In this document: positions 53,837 to 62,882 of the stretch, piece by piece
Numbering within the stretch: the first letter of the stretch is position 1
Layout of the letters: every line of letters starts with the position of its first letter
From: JACQQW01 sp964520655
GTDB lineage: Bacteria; Omnitrophota; Gorgyraeia; Zapsychrales; Fredricksoniimonadaceae
DNA length: 64,000 bases
Direction: 5' to 3'
NCBI GenBank assembly: GCA_964520655.1
Contig: CAZFNI010000005.1
Coordinates: 62,001-126,000, forward strand
Notes under the pieces: model-generated
What the model was told of the DNA's origin: nothing
Seen by the model: the letters and a program-made list of their open reading frames with translations, nothing else
The model's database searches: none
Made by a program: the position numbers and the translations under genes

Positions 53837-53843
53837 TACCCCT

Positions 53844-55865
53844 ATGTCTAACACGATCAAAGTCGGTTCACGCAAAAGCCCTCTGGCACTGGCGCAGGTC
53901 AAAGAAGTTTTTGATGCCTTAAAGCCTGTCCAATCCTATGAGTTGATCACATTCCATACCGCTGGTGATAAAGACAAAGTCACGGCTTTGTCGACCCACC
54001 CAGCTGATGATTTCTTTACGGACACTTTGGATCAAGCTTTATTAGCCAAACAGATCGATATTGCCGTACATAGTGCCAAAGATCTGCCTCAGCAGCTCGA
54101 TCCCGGCCTGTCTATTTTCGCGCTGACTTCAACATTAGACGATACAGATTCATGGGTTGGACGTTGTCCATGGGGGAATTTACCCTCGGGAGCTAAAGTC
54201 GGCACGAGCAGCGTCCTGCGCCAGCAGCAGACGAAAGAATTACATCCAACTGCCCAAATTGTAGATATCCGCGGCACGATCGATGAGCGCATCAACCTGG
54301 TCAAAGAAGGCAAGATCGATGGTGTTATCGTCGCGACTTGCGCTTTAAAAAGATTGAATTTAGCCCACTTGATCACTGATATCCTGCCGTGGGAAGGCAT
54401 GGCGCTGCAGGGACAGCTGGCGATCGTTGGCCGGAGGGATGATATTGTCCTCAAACGTATATTCGCGCCTCTGGATGTCCGCCTGACTTACGGTAAAGTG
54501 GTTTTAGTCGGTGCCGGCCCTGGCGATCCCGGTCTTATCACCCAAAGTGGGATCGAGGCCTTAAGAAAAGCAGATTGTGTATTTTATGACTATCTGGTAA
54601 ACCCTGACCTGCTGCAGTACGCGCCCCATGCCGCCCATATATATGCGGGAAAACGCAAGCAAGACCACACATTACCTCAAGCTCAACTGTCTCGCATGCT
54701 AAAGAACAAAGCCATGCAGGGACAGAATGTCGTTCGTCTTAAAGGGGGGGACCCGCTGATATTCGGACGGGGAGCGGATGAGATCACCTATTTGAGAAGT
54801 TTTCATATTGATGTGGACATTATCCCTGGTGTCAGCTCAGCGACAGGTATTCCATCTCTCCTTGGAGTACCCTTAACAGCAAGGGGGCTCTCCACATCCG
54901 TCGCGTTTATCAGCGGTCACTCGGAAGATGAAGATATAAAAGGTTCTAAACCGATCCATATCCCGCAATGCGATACTGTGGTCGTTTTAATGGGATTAAG
55001 CAAGATCTACGAGATCATTGATCGCTTTAATAGGGACGGCTGGGCGCAGACAACACCGGTCATGATCGTAGCCAACGGCACACGCGACGATGAACAAGTC
55101 GTTAAGGGTACGCTGGCCACCATTGAAAATATCGTTAAAGAATCCATGATCAAAGCCCCGGCACTTATTATCGTGGGCAAGACTGTGGATCTTTACGATC
55201 AGCGGCGCAAGAAAACATATTTGCATTGCGGTACACATCCACATCTCTATCAAACCATGGGCAAGATCCTGCCATGGCCGATGATAGACTTAAAACCTGT
55301 TGTGTTATCCGATGACGACAAACAGCGCTTCGGTAAAGAATTTGATCAGGCGGATCTGGTGATCCTGACCTCGACCAATGCGGTCAACCATTTTATGACG
55401 CTGATCACACACGTCAGAAGCCAGTCTCAGATCAAAGAAAAGATCTACGCGCTCATCGGTCAGCATTCCGCGTCGGTGTTCGCGTCTTTTGGGGGACATG
55501 CCCATATCATTGCCCAGGAGGAGACAGCAGAAGGATTATTTAAGACGCTAAACGCCATCATGTCGTTTAACGGCAAAAAGATCTTTTTCCCGCGGTCATC
55601 CATACCCAATCCTTTCCTGATCAATGCTTTAAGGGAAAAAGGCGCTGTTGTTAATGAATGGGCCGTTTATGAGAATGTCAAATCAGATCGAGGGCCATTG
55701 CCGACGGTGCCCATTGATGGTATCATTTTCACAAGCCCCTCTACAGTGCACAATTTCCTGGAGGAATATGATAATATCCCGGACCATTGGGATATCTTAG
55801 CCAAAGGCCCCGTAACCCATAAAGCCCTGCGTGAGGAGGGCTATCGCAGTAAAATAATCCTATGA
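53844..55865 (+). CDS. HemC-CobA-HemD fusion with truncated HemC module
   Basis: 673 residues. Residues 1-212 match domains 1 and 2 of hydroxymethylbilane synthase (RKSPLAL, IDIAVHSAKDLP with the catalytic Asp). The C-terminal domain that carries the dipyrromethane-binding Cys is missing, and the GGKG lysine loop is changed. A uroporphyrinogen-III methyltransferase (CobA) follows from about 215 (VVLVGAGPGDPGLIT, VVRLKGGDPLIFGRGADE). A HemD-like uroporphyrinogen-III synthase fills the end from about 470. Activity of the HemC part is doubtful; CobA and HemD look intact. Confidence 0.92.
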   Translation: MSNTIKVGSRKSPLALAQVKEVFDALKPVQSYELITFHTAGDKDKVTALSTHPADDFFTDTLDQALLAKQIDIAVHSAKDLPQQLDPGLSIFALTSTLDDTDSWVGRCPWGNLPSGAKVGTSSVLRQQQTKELHPTAQIVDIRGTIDERINLVKEGKIDGVIVATCALKRLNLAHLITDILPWEGMALQGQLAIVGRRDDIVLKRIFAPLDVRLTYGKVVLVGAGPGDPGLITQSGIEALRKADCVFYDYLVNPDLLQYAPHAAHIYAGKRKQDHTLPQAQLSRMLKNKAMQGQNVVRLKGGDPLIFGRGADEITYLRSFHIDVDIIPGVSSATGIPSLLGVPLTARGLSTSVAFISGHSEDEDIKGSKPIHIPQCDTVVVLMGLSKIYEIIDRFNRDGWAQTTPVMIVANGTRDDEQVVKGTLATIENIVKESMIKAPALIIVGKTVDLYDQRRKKTYLHCGTHPHLYQTMGKILPWPMIDLKPVVLSDDDKQRFGKEFDQADLVILTSTNAVNHFMTLITHVRSQSQIKEKIYALIGQHSASVFASFGGHAHIIAQEETAEGLFKTLNAIMSFNGKKIFFPRSSIPNPFLINALREKGAVVNEWAVYENVKSDRGPLPTVPIDGIIFTSPSTVHNFLEEYDNIPDHWDILAKGPVTHKALREEGYRSKIIL

Positions 55866-56821
55866 CAAACCGCTATCGACGCTTACGTTCAACAAAAACA
55901 TTACGTGCATTTGTTCAAGAACATCATGTAACAGCCAATGACCTGGTTCAGCCGTTCTTTGTGCTGGAAGGAAGATCTAAAAAAGAAAGCATCCCGTCAA
56001 TGCCGGGGATCAACCGTTATTCAATTGACTTACTACTCAAAGAACTTGAAGTCTATGTCCGCAGCGGCGGGAAAGCTGCGATACTCTTTGGCCTTAGTGA
56101 TAAAAAGGACACAACCGGCAAATATGCTGTTTCTTCCAAAGCCGCCGTACCGTTGGCGATCGCCCAGATCAAAAAGAACTTCCCGGAGCTTTTACTGTTT
56201 TCCGATGTCTGCCTGTGTGCCTATTTAAGCCACGGCCATTGCGGCATTGTCCATGATGGCAAGATCGATAATGATGCGTCTTTACCGATCTTAAGCCAAA
56301 TGGCATTAGCCCATGCCCAGGCCGGCGTTGATATGGTCGCCCCGTCGGATATGATGGACGGCAGGGTCAAAGCGATCCGTGATCTCTTAAATAAGAACGG
56401 CCTTATTGATACCGGAATACTTTCATATGCCGTCAAATATGCCTCGGCCTATTACGGACCTTTCCGCGAAGCCGCCAATTGTGCCCCTGAATTCGGCGAC
56501 CGCCGCACCTATCAAATGGATCCAGCCAATGCCAAAGAGGCCTTGAAAGAGGCGCTTTTGGATATTCAAGAGGGGGCCGACATGGTCATGGTCAAGCCTG
56601 CCTTGGCGTATATGGATGTCATCAAAACATTAAAAGATGCCGTCCATGTCCCTGTGGCCGCCTACAATGTGAGCGGTGAATACAGCATGGTCAAAGCCGC
56701 GGCCCAAAAAGGATGGATCGATGAAAAAGCTATTGTGATGGAAACACTGCTCGGGTTTAAACGCGCCGGAGCCAAGATCATCATCAGCTATCACTCCAAA
56801 GATGCCTTAGGATGGCTCTAA
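55862..56821 (+). CDS. hemB: Porphobilinogen synthase (delta-aminolevulinate dehydratase)
   Basis: 319 residues. The zinc cysteine cluster is in DVCLCAYLSHGHCGIV. The Schiff-base lysines are in MVKPALAYMD and the segment after SYAVKYASAYYGPFREA (both catalytic regions present). It condenses two 5-aminolevulinates to porphobilinogen. It overlaps the HemC-CobA-HemD gene by 4 bp and hemL by one base (TAATG). Confidence 0.97.
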   Translation: MTNRYRRLRSTKTLRAFVQEHHVTANDLVQPFFVLEGRSKKESIPSMPGINRYSIDLLLKELEVYVRSGGKAAILFGLSDKKDTTGKYAVSSKAAVPLAIAQIKKNFPELLLFSDVCLCAYLSHGHCGIVHDGKIDNDASLPILSQMALAHAQAGVDMVAPSDMMDGRVKAIRDLLNKNGLIDTGILSYAVKYASAYYGPFREAANCAPEFGDRRTYQMDPANAKEALKEALLDIQEGADMVMVKPALAYMDVIKTLKDAVHVPVAAYNVSGEYSMVKAAAQKGWIDEKAIVMETLLGFKRAGAKIIISYHSKDALGWL

Positions 56822-58101
56822 TGAAAACATCAGTATCTTCAAAACTTTTTAAGCAAGCACGCAATTTTCTCGTTGGAGGGGTCAACAGCCCTGTTCGGGC
56901 CTTTAACGCTGTCGGCGGTAATCCTTTGGTCATGGATCACGGCCAGGGCAGCCGTATGTTCGATGTTGATGGGAATCCTTATACGGATTATTGCCTCTCC
57001 TGGGGGGCTTTGATCCTTGGTCATAACCATCCGGATGTCAGAAAAGCCGCGGCTAGATCGATCTCCTTAGGCAGCAGCTTTGGCACAACGACCAAACCTG
57101 AAATTGAGATCGCCCAATTCATCAGCCAGCATGTCCCATCTATTGAAAAGATCCGTTTCGTCAATTCAGGGACGGAAGCGACCATGAGCGCGATCCGTTT
57201 GGCCAGGGCCTATTCTGGACGTTCCAAAATATTAAAATTCGATGGGTGCTATCATGGCCATGCGGATGATCTTTTAGCCTGCGCCGGCTCTGGAGTTGCC
57301 AGTTTACCGGCATCAAGCAGTCAGGGGATACCATCAATGCATTTACAAAATACGTTAAGTATCCCCTACAATGATATCAATGAACTCACGATCATTATTG
57401 AGAGGCACCATAAAGACCTAGCCTGCGTGATCATTGAACCCGTGGCAGGTAATATGGGTGTCATTGCCGCGGATATCGCATTCTTAAGAACGCTGCGTCA
57501 ATTAACAAAAAAGTACGGCATTGTCCTGATCTTTGACGAAGTCATGTCCGGTTTCAGACCAGGACTATCCTGCGTCCAGGGCGACATCGGGATCACGCCG
57601 GATATGACCTGTTTAGGTAAGATCATCGGCGGGGGATATCCTGTTGGCGCCTACGGCGGCAGGGCCGATATCATGGACAACCTGGCGCCCTTGGGAAAAG
57701 CCTATCAGGCAGGGACATTTGCTGGTAATCCCATCGTCATGCGCGCAGGCTTGGCCACGCTAAAGAACCTCAACAGATCACTTTATAAAAATTTAAAAAC
57801 AATTACGGATCAGTTTGTTGCCACAACGAACGCTTCATTGGCAAAGAACAATGTCCCAGCTCATCTGGTCAATTATCACAGCATGGTCTGCATTCGTCTT
57901 CGCAAAGAACCCGTTATCAATTATTCCCAGGCTCAGCAAGCCGCGCAGGACGAAAAATATGCTATACTTTTCCATTATTTGCTGAAAAAAGGCATCTATT
58001 GGCCGCCGGCAAATTTAGAAACATTTTTTATATCTAGCAAACATAGTAAAAAGGATCTAAACCAACTGTCAACACATCTGGAAAGGTTCTTTCAAAAATA
58101 A
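56821..58101 (+). CDS. hemL: Glutamate-1-semialdehyde aminotransferase
   Basis: 426 residues from the ATG at 56821 (MKTSVSSKLF). AGGA lies 8 bp upstream, and the position overlaps the hemB stop; an ATG at 56812 adds three residues but has no ribosome site. PLP enzyme: NSGTEATMSAIRLARAY, FDEVMSGFRPG and the PLP lysine in CLGKIIGGGYPVGAYGG. It makes 5-aminolevulinate by the C5 route; glutamyl-tRNA reductase is not in the window. Confidence 0.97.
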   Translation: MKTSVSSKLFKQARNFLVGGVNSPVRAFNAVGGNPLVMDHGQGSRMFDVDGNPYTDYCLSWGALILGHNHPDVRKAAARSISLGSSFGTTTKPEIEIAQFISQHVPSIEKIRFVNSGTEATMSAIRLARAYSGRSKILKFDGCYHGHADDLLACAGSGVASLPASSSQGIPSMHLQNTLSIPYNDINELTIIIERHHKDLACVIIEPVAGNMGVIAADIAFLRTLRQLTKKYGIVLIFDEVMSGFRPGLSCVQGDIGITPDMTCLGKIIGGGYPVGAYGGRADIMDNLAPLGKAYQAGTFAGNPIVMRAGLATLKNLNRSLYKNLKTITDQFVATTNASLAKNNVPAHLVNYHSMVCIRLRKEPVINYSQAQQAAQDEKYAILFHYLLKKGIYWPPANLETFFISSKHSKKDLNQLSTHLERFFQK

Positions 58102-58105
58102 GCCT

Positions 58106-58459
58106 ATGTACGAACATGTCAATGAAATGTCCACAAGGCCCTGGGGCAAATACCATAAATTCCATCAGGAAGACGGAGTTTGGGTTAAACGCGTTGAAGT
58201 CAATCCCAATGGCCGGCTGTCTCTGCAAAAACACCAGCACCGTTCAGAAAAATGGATCATTGTTGCTGGAACAGGCTTAGTCACCCTTGATGACAAAGAG
58301 ATCAAGGTCGAATTCGGTTCTGTGCTCGATGTCCCTGTAGGAACTGTCCACCGCATCGCTAATACCGGCCATGACCAGCTGGTTTTTATCGAGGTCGCCA
58401 CAGGAAAATACCTGGGTGAAGACGATATCATCCGTATTCAGGACGATTATCAACGCTAA
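58106..58459 (+). CDS. Stand-alone mannose-6-phosphate isomerase-type cupin
   Basis: 117 residues equal to the C-terminal cupin of bifunctional ManC/AlgA proteins: RPWGKYHKF, SLQKHQHRSEKWIIVAGTG, DVPVGTVHRIANTG and FIEVATGKYLGEDDIIR. Metal ligands are the histidines in QKHQH and VHRI and the Glu in SEKW. It likely isomerises mannose-6-phosphate for GDP-mannose, fitting the sugar genes around it. Very short 4 bp gap to hemL. Confidence 0.92.
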   Translation: MYEHVNEMSTRPWGKYHKFHQEDGVWVKRVEVNPNGRLSLQKHQHRSEKWIIVAGTGLVTLDDKEIKVEFGSVLDVPVGTVHRIANTGHDQLVFIEVATGKYLGEDDIIRIQDDYQR

Positions 58460-58476
58460 ATAAAGAAGGAATGAAA

Positions 58477-59460
58477 ATGCCAAAGATAAAAAAAGTCCTT
58501 GTCGCTGGCGGCGCCGGTTATATCGGTTCTCACATGGTCACTTTATTGATCGATAAGGGCTATGAAGTCTCTGTCTTTGACAATAATTACGCGAGCCATA
58601 AAGGAAAACTTCCAAAGGCAGCCAAAAAGATAAATGGTGATCTGCGGCATTTTGATGATATTTCCAAAGCGATCAAACGCGGACATTACGATCTGGTCAT
58701 GTATTTCGCCGGCCTGATCATTGCGCCCGAATCCGTTGTTGATCCGATCAAATATTATGAATCCAATGTATTAGCCGCCATCAACCTGATCAAAGCTGCT
58801 CATCAAGGCAATATTAAGAGACTGATATTCTCATCAACAGCTGCGGTTTACGGGACACCTAAAAAAATCCCTATCACAGAATCTTCAGAACTCAAGCCCA
58901 TCAACCCCTACGGACATACCAAACTGATGTTCGAACAGATACTTTCTGATCTTTCCACAGCTGACAAAGATTTCCATTTTATCGCTCTGCGATATTTCAA
59001 TGCCGCGGGTGCCCATGCCTCAGGGGAAATAGGGGAATGCCATGAACCGGAAACACACTTGATCCCTAATATCTTAAAGAACATTAAAGGCGAGATCAAA
59101 GAATTGACGTTGTTTGGAACTGATTATCCGACCATTGACGGCACCTGCGTGAGAGACTATATCCATGTACAGGACCTTTGCGATGCGCACTACCTGGCTA
59201 TCAAAGCGTTGGATAAAGGCATCAAGAATGAATTCTTTAATCTCGGTAGCGGTAAAGGCTATTCTGTTCAACAGATCATTAATGAAGTGGAAAAAGCTAC
59301 CGGCAAGAAAGTCAATGTCAAGATCGCGCCCAGACGGCCTGGAGATCCCGCGACTTTGGTCGCCTCGTCAGCAAAAGCAAAAAAGATACTGGGATGGTCG
59401 GCTAAACGTGATCTATCAACGATCATAAAGTCGGCATGGGCTTGGGAAAAGAATCGCTAG
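58477..59460 (+). CDS. galE: UDP-glucose 4-epimerase
   Basis: 327 residues from the ATG at 58477. AAGGA (58466-58470) is 6 bp before this codon, while the ATG at 58471 touches it directly. NAD-binding GGAGYIGSHM at the start, SSTAAVYG with the catalytic Ser/Thr and Y-x3-K in PYGHTK, and RYFNAAGAHASGEIGE. It interconverts UDP-glucose and UDP-galactose for surface polysaccharides. Confidence 0.95.
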   Translation: MPKIKKVLVAGGAGYIGSHMVTLLIDKGYEVSVFDNNYASHKGKLPKAAKKINGDLRHFDDISKAIKRGHYDLVMYFAGLIIAPESVVDPIKYYESNVLAAINLIKAAHQGNIKRLIFSSTAAVYGTPKKIPITESSELKPINPYGHTKLMFEQILSDLSTADKDFHFIALRYFNAAGAHASGEIGECHEPETHLIPNILKNIKGEIKELTLFGTDYPTIDGTCVRDYIHVQDLCDAHYLAIKALDKGIKNEFFNLGSGKGYSVQQIINEVEKATGKKVNVKIAPRRPGDPATLVASSAKAKKILGWSAKRDLSTIIKSAWAWEKNR

Positions 59461-59484
59461 TATTCCTGATTGCAAAGAACATTC

Positions 59485-59901
59485 ATGGAAAAATTCTTTA
59501 AATTATGGCTTCCCGTTATCTGCTGGGCAGGGCTGATCTACAGCCTGTCGGGAATACCGAACCTGAAATCTGATCTAGAATTCGATTTTCTTCTAAGGAA
59601 GATCGCTCACATTACTGAATATTTTATCCTTACATTCTTACTGATGCGTGCTTTTCGTCACACATTTCGATTAAGCATGCTTGACTTGATCATTTATCCT
59701 TCTGCTGCAGCGATGATCTACGCGGCATCTGATGAATATCATCAGTCTTTCATCGCCGGACGTCGTGGAGATGTGAAGGATATTATGATCGATGCTCTGG
59801 GGATAGCTGCACTTTACATAGCTGTCCTAAGCTATCAAAATTTTATAAAGATCAAAAGAAATTCAACCTTAGATCGATCCTCACAATTGAAAGGAAGATG
59901 A
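59485..59901 (+). CDS. VanZ-like membrane protein
   Basis: 138 residues from the ATG at 59485 (an in-frame TTG at 59470 has no better site). Four hydrophobic helices; the family signatures are FLLRKIAHITEYFILTFLL and YAASDEYHQSFIAGRRGDVK with DALG after it. VanZ-type proteins are found in many bacteria and affect envelope properties, but the molecular role is unclear. Confidence 0.9.
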   Translation: MEKFFKLWLPVICWAGLIYSLSGIPNLKSDLEFDFLLRKIAHITEYFILTFLLMRAFRHTFRLSMLDLIIYPSAAAMIYAASDEYHQSFIAGRRGDVKDIMIDALGIAALYIAVLSYQNFIKIKRNSTLDRSSQLKGR

Positions 59902-59902
59902 A

Positions 59903-60325
59903 ATGAGCCTTAACAGCGTCAATATCATGGGCAACTTGACCAAAGACCCAGAGATCAAAAGCACTCCGTCAGGTAAATCCGTCTGCAGCATGTCGATCGC
60001 CAACAACCGCATTTTTACAAAGAATGGCCAGCGGGCGACGGAAGTTTCCTATTTCGACGTGGAAGTCTGGGGACAGGCGGCTGAGAATTGTGCCAAGTAT
60101 CTAAAAAAGGGGAGCGGCATCATCGTTGAGGGACGGCTAAAACAGGACCGTTGGGAAAAGGACGGAAAAACCCAAAGCCGCGTGCGCATCAGCGCGAATA
60201 GCGTGCATTTTATGCCCAAACGCGCGGATGAAGGAGCTCCCCAAAACCGCTCGACAGACCTCAACAGTGCTTTAGATGCCTCTGCCGATGCGATCAACCC
60301 TGAAGACATCGCCTGGGAAGAATAA
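59903..60325 (+). CDS. ssb: Single-stranded DNA-binding protein
   Basis: 140 residues. OB fold of SSB: VNIMGNLTKDPEIKSTPSGK, SIANNRIFTKNG, EVWGQAAENCAKYLKKGS and VEGRLKQDRWEKDGKTQSR. The flexible tail has an acidic end (NPEDIAWEE) instead of the classic DDDIPF. A single OB domain, so it should act as a tetramer in replication and repair. AAGGAAG precedes the ATG. One of the few information genes in the window. Confidence 0.96.
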   Translation: MSLNSVNIMGNLTKDPEIKSTPSGKSVCSMSIANNRIFTKNGQRATEVSYFDVEVWGQAAENCAKYLKKGSGIIVEGRLKQDRWEKDGKTQSRVRISANSVHFMPKRADEGAPQNRSTDLNSALDASADAINPEDIAWEE

Positions 60326-60326
60326 T

Positions 60327-61757
60327 ATGCGCCTGTCAAACTTCATTCTGTTCGCTTTGATCATCGCATCAAATCCTATTCAAGCAACTGCAGCAGAAGC
60401 ATCATTGAAGACGAGGCTTCTGCAGATCACCGATAAGATGATCGCGCAGCAGGAAGAAGGTTTTAAAGCATTTAAAGAACAAGAACGCAAAGGAACATTA
60501 CAAGTCCAGATCCCTTTTGCGCTGCTTGAACAACAATACCTCGCGCAGCAAAAGCATTACAAAGAATTACGGGGCCGTATTGCTAAAATCAATGAAAAAG
60601 ACATTCCGGAAAACCTGGTCCTGTTGTCCTTAAAGCCAGGCGCTCCCGCGGAATATCCAGAGCTGGGCGATTATCTATTGGAATGCGGGACAAACGCTGT
60701 TGCGCCGATCTTGCGTCACTATAAAAAAGCTAATGAATTCACCAAAGCTTCATGGTTAGGACTGTTAGGCAGCATTGGTTCAAAAGAATCCCTGCCGCTC
60801 ATACGTAAAGCAACCCTTGATAATTCACTGCGCGTTGCCTCTGCGGCGATCCACGCGCTTCGCATGATCAACAATTCTGAAAGCCTGCCTGAACTGCACG
60901 AGCTTCTGATTAAAACCAACTCTGTTTATATCCGAAAAGTGATCCTTGATAAATTACAGATCCTACAAGATCCAAAACGTTGTAGCATATTTTTCGAGTA
61001 CGCCAGTAACAACAAGATCCCTTTCGAGGCGCTCTTTAATCAAAACCTGGAAGCTTGTCCAGAAGACATCATCGGCGGTCATTTGCCATTTATTATCACC
61101 AGGATCATTTCTAATGATAACAAGAGTGAGAGCTGGTTCGCGATCAAATTGGTCGATAGCATAAAGAGCAGACCCTATTTAAAACAACTGCTTCCGGTCT
61201 TTCCCTTGGCCCTCAAAGAATATTACAGTCTAGGCGAGAAACTGGACAATTACCGCTCGATCCCGACCCCTGGCAGTAGAGCTAAAGAGGAATATAAGAA
61301 TTTGATCGAACGGATCGCGAATAGTTTCACGACGGAAGATATTCAGGAGTGGTTAAACCAGAAACCTTCCGATGCCCTCACCATGACCTATCTCAAAGAT
61401 CTCTTACAACAGAAGTCTCCAAAGACATCCTCACAAGATCAGACGGAGACCAAGATCGCTTTAACTGTTTCCAATAAGGAGGGTGAAATATTTTGCAAAG
61501 GCATGCAGGCTATTACCCGATCTGGTGCCATCGACCTTAATTGCCCGGCATACAAAACTTTCGGGCCATACAACATCCATGCCGTTTCGTCGATCGATAT
61601 ACCCAAGATGCGCGTCATACTCAATGACATTCACATTGACCTGCGTCCAAGCCCAGTCCAATTCCAGGCAGAATTACCCTTTGCGGGATCTTATTCCATC
61701 CGTTTAAGAGGAGAAGATGGACATGAATATATCTGGCAGTTTCAACATATTCAATAA
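60327..61757 (+). CDS. Secreted HEAT-repeat protein with C-terminal beta domain
   Basis: 476 residues from the ATG at 60327; the open frame upstream lies inside ssb. Signal peptide about 1-22 (FILFALIIASNPIQATA). A charged helical stretch (25-90) is followed by HEAT-like helix pairs: TNAVAPILRHYKKA, KASWLGLLGSIGSKESLPL, RVASAAIHALRMI and KVILDKLQILQDPKRC. The last 90 residues look like a beta sandwich with cysteines. Different from the membrane HEAT protein at 2.7 kb. Role unknown, perhaps envelope assembly. Confidence 0.78.
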   Translation: MRLSNFILFALIIASNPIQATAAEASLKTRLLQITDKMIAQQEEGFKAFKEQERKGTLQVQIPFALLEQQYLAQQKHYKELRGRIAKINEKDIPENLVLLSLKPGAPAEYPELGDYLLECGTNAVAPILRHYKKANEFTKASWLGLLGSIGSKESLPLIRKATLDNSLRVASAAIHALRMINNSESLPELHELLIKTNSVYIRKVILDKLQILQDPKRCSIFFEYASNNKIPFEALFNQNLEACPEDIIGGHLPFIITRIISNDNKSESWFAIKLVDSIKSRPYLKQLLPVFPLALKEYYSLGEKLDNYRSIPTPGSRAKEEYKNLIERIANSFTTEDIQEWLNQKPSDALTMTYLKDLLQQKSPKTSSQDQTETKIALTVSNKEGEIFCKGMQAITRSGAIDLNCPAYKTFGPYNIHAVSSIDIPKMRVILNDIHIDLRPSPVQFQAELPFAGSYSIRLRGEDGHEYIWQFQHIQ

Positions 61758-62730
61758 ACAAAAAACCGCAGTGAATTTTGCTGTCTTCTTCCTGTTTCTA
61801 TTCATTTTCTTTTCCTCAACACCACAGGTTTTTGCCAGCGGTTTTATCCCAAAACACAGATCACTTTATGTCCCACAGGAAGGAAAAACATTTTTTTTCG
61901 TCGGCCAGGACTTGAATACCATCAATGAATATGTCCAAAAAACCGGACAAGTACAGCCGGGCGGGGTCATGTACTACACATCAGTACAGCGGATGGAGGG
62001 AGTGCTCAGCGCCATTAACATTGGTGCCGGCCCTCAATACGGTGATGGATTGCTCAAACAATATCCAGACTCAGCGATCCAGTTGGGTCTCTACATGGTC
62101 AAAGCGTTAGATGACGTTGTGAAAGGCCGCTACGACGAGAATTTGAAGATCCTGGCCTATTGGCTGATCAAATCCAAAAGGCCCGTCTTCCTGCGCATTG
62201 GCTACGAATTCGATAATCCTTTCGAGAATAACTATGATCCCAGAAGCTATAAAAAAGCATATCGATACATTGTTGACTTTCTGCGGAAAAAAGGCGTGAC
62301 GAACACCGCCTATGTCTGGCATTCCTATACCGCGGCGAAAATGCTGCACGCATGGAATGAATGGTATCCAGGCGACAGCTATGTTGACTGGTTTGCCTGC
62401 TCGATCTTTTCTACAGGAAATATCCCCTATGCGCAAAAATTCTTAAAATTAGCCAAAAAACACCACAAACCCTTTATGATCGCTGAATCATCACCCATGG
62501 GCATGTATACCATCCCTGGTAAAAAAGACTGGTTCAGCCATGTCTTTCGCTTTATCCACCAAAACGATATCCAGGCCTTTTGTTATATTGACTCCAACTG
62601 GGACGCTTTACCTATGTATCAAGGCCAGCATTGGGGCGACCAAAGGGTGGAGCATTACCCCGCGATCCTTAAGATCTGGCAGGATGAGATCAAAAACAGC
62701 AGATATATAAAATTATTTAAAGAATTTTAA
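61717..62730 (+). CDS. Exported GH26-like glycoside hydrolase
   Basis: 337 residues; the N-terminal signal/anchor is about 22-42 (FAVFFLFLFIFFSSTPQVFA). The catalytic barrel resembles family GH26: FLRIGYEFDNPFENNY would hold the acid/base Glu and FMIAESSPMG the nucleophile Glu. The start overlaps the HEAT gene by 41 bp; a second ATG at 61723 is nearly as good. GH26 enzymes act on beta-mannans or related chains. Here, just before wza/wzz-like genes, it may trim an exported polysaccharide. Substrate unproven. Confidence 0.8.
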   Translation: MDMNISGSFNIFNKQKTAVNFAVFFLFLFIFFSSTPQVFASGFIPKHRSLYVPQEGKTFFFVGQDLNTINEYVQKTGQVQPGGVMYYTSVQRMEGVLSAINIGAGPQYGDGLLKQYPDSAIQLGLYMVKALDDVVKGRYDENLKILAYWLIKSKRPVFLRIGYEFDNPFENNYDPRSYKKAYRYIVDFLRKKGVTNTAYVWHSYTAAKMLHAWNEWYPGDSYVDWFACSIFSTGNIPYAQKFLKLAKKHHKPFMIAESSPMGMYTIPGKKDWFSHVFRFIHQNDIQAFCYIDSNWDALPMYQGQHWGDQRVEHYPAILKIWQDEIKNSRYIKLFKEF

Positions 62731-62816
62731 ACCCAAAGCCTGTTTTGCCGCCTTTTCTACCACAAATCTTCTTCTAAATCCCTGTAACATTGTCATTTAG
62801 CAAAATCCTAAAAAAC

Positions 62817-62845
62817 TTGCAAAACCCCCTAAAAAATGGCATACT
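62817..62845 (+). promoter_or_regulatory. Candidate promoter of the polysaccharide export operon
   Basis: TTGCAA (62817-62822), 17 bp spacer, CATACT (62840-62845). The leader is about 30 bases with AGGAGAGG before the ATG at 62883. The 152 bp gap before this gene holds nothing else I could support. Confidence 0.55.
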
Positions 62846-62882
62846 TACGAAACTGAAAAAGTTGGCCACAGGAGAGGCATAT

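Noticed and set aside
62790..62882. Longer start for the Wza-like protein
   Set aside because: It would place the promoter and ribosome site inside the coding sequence and spoil the signal peptide.
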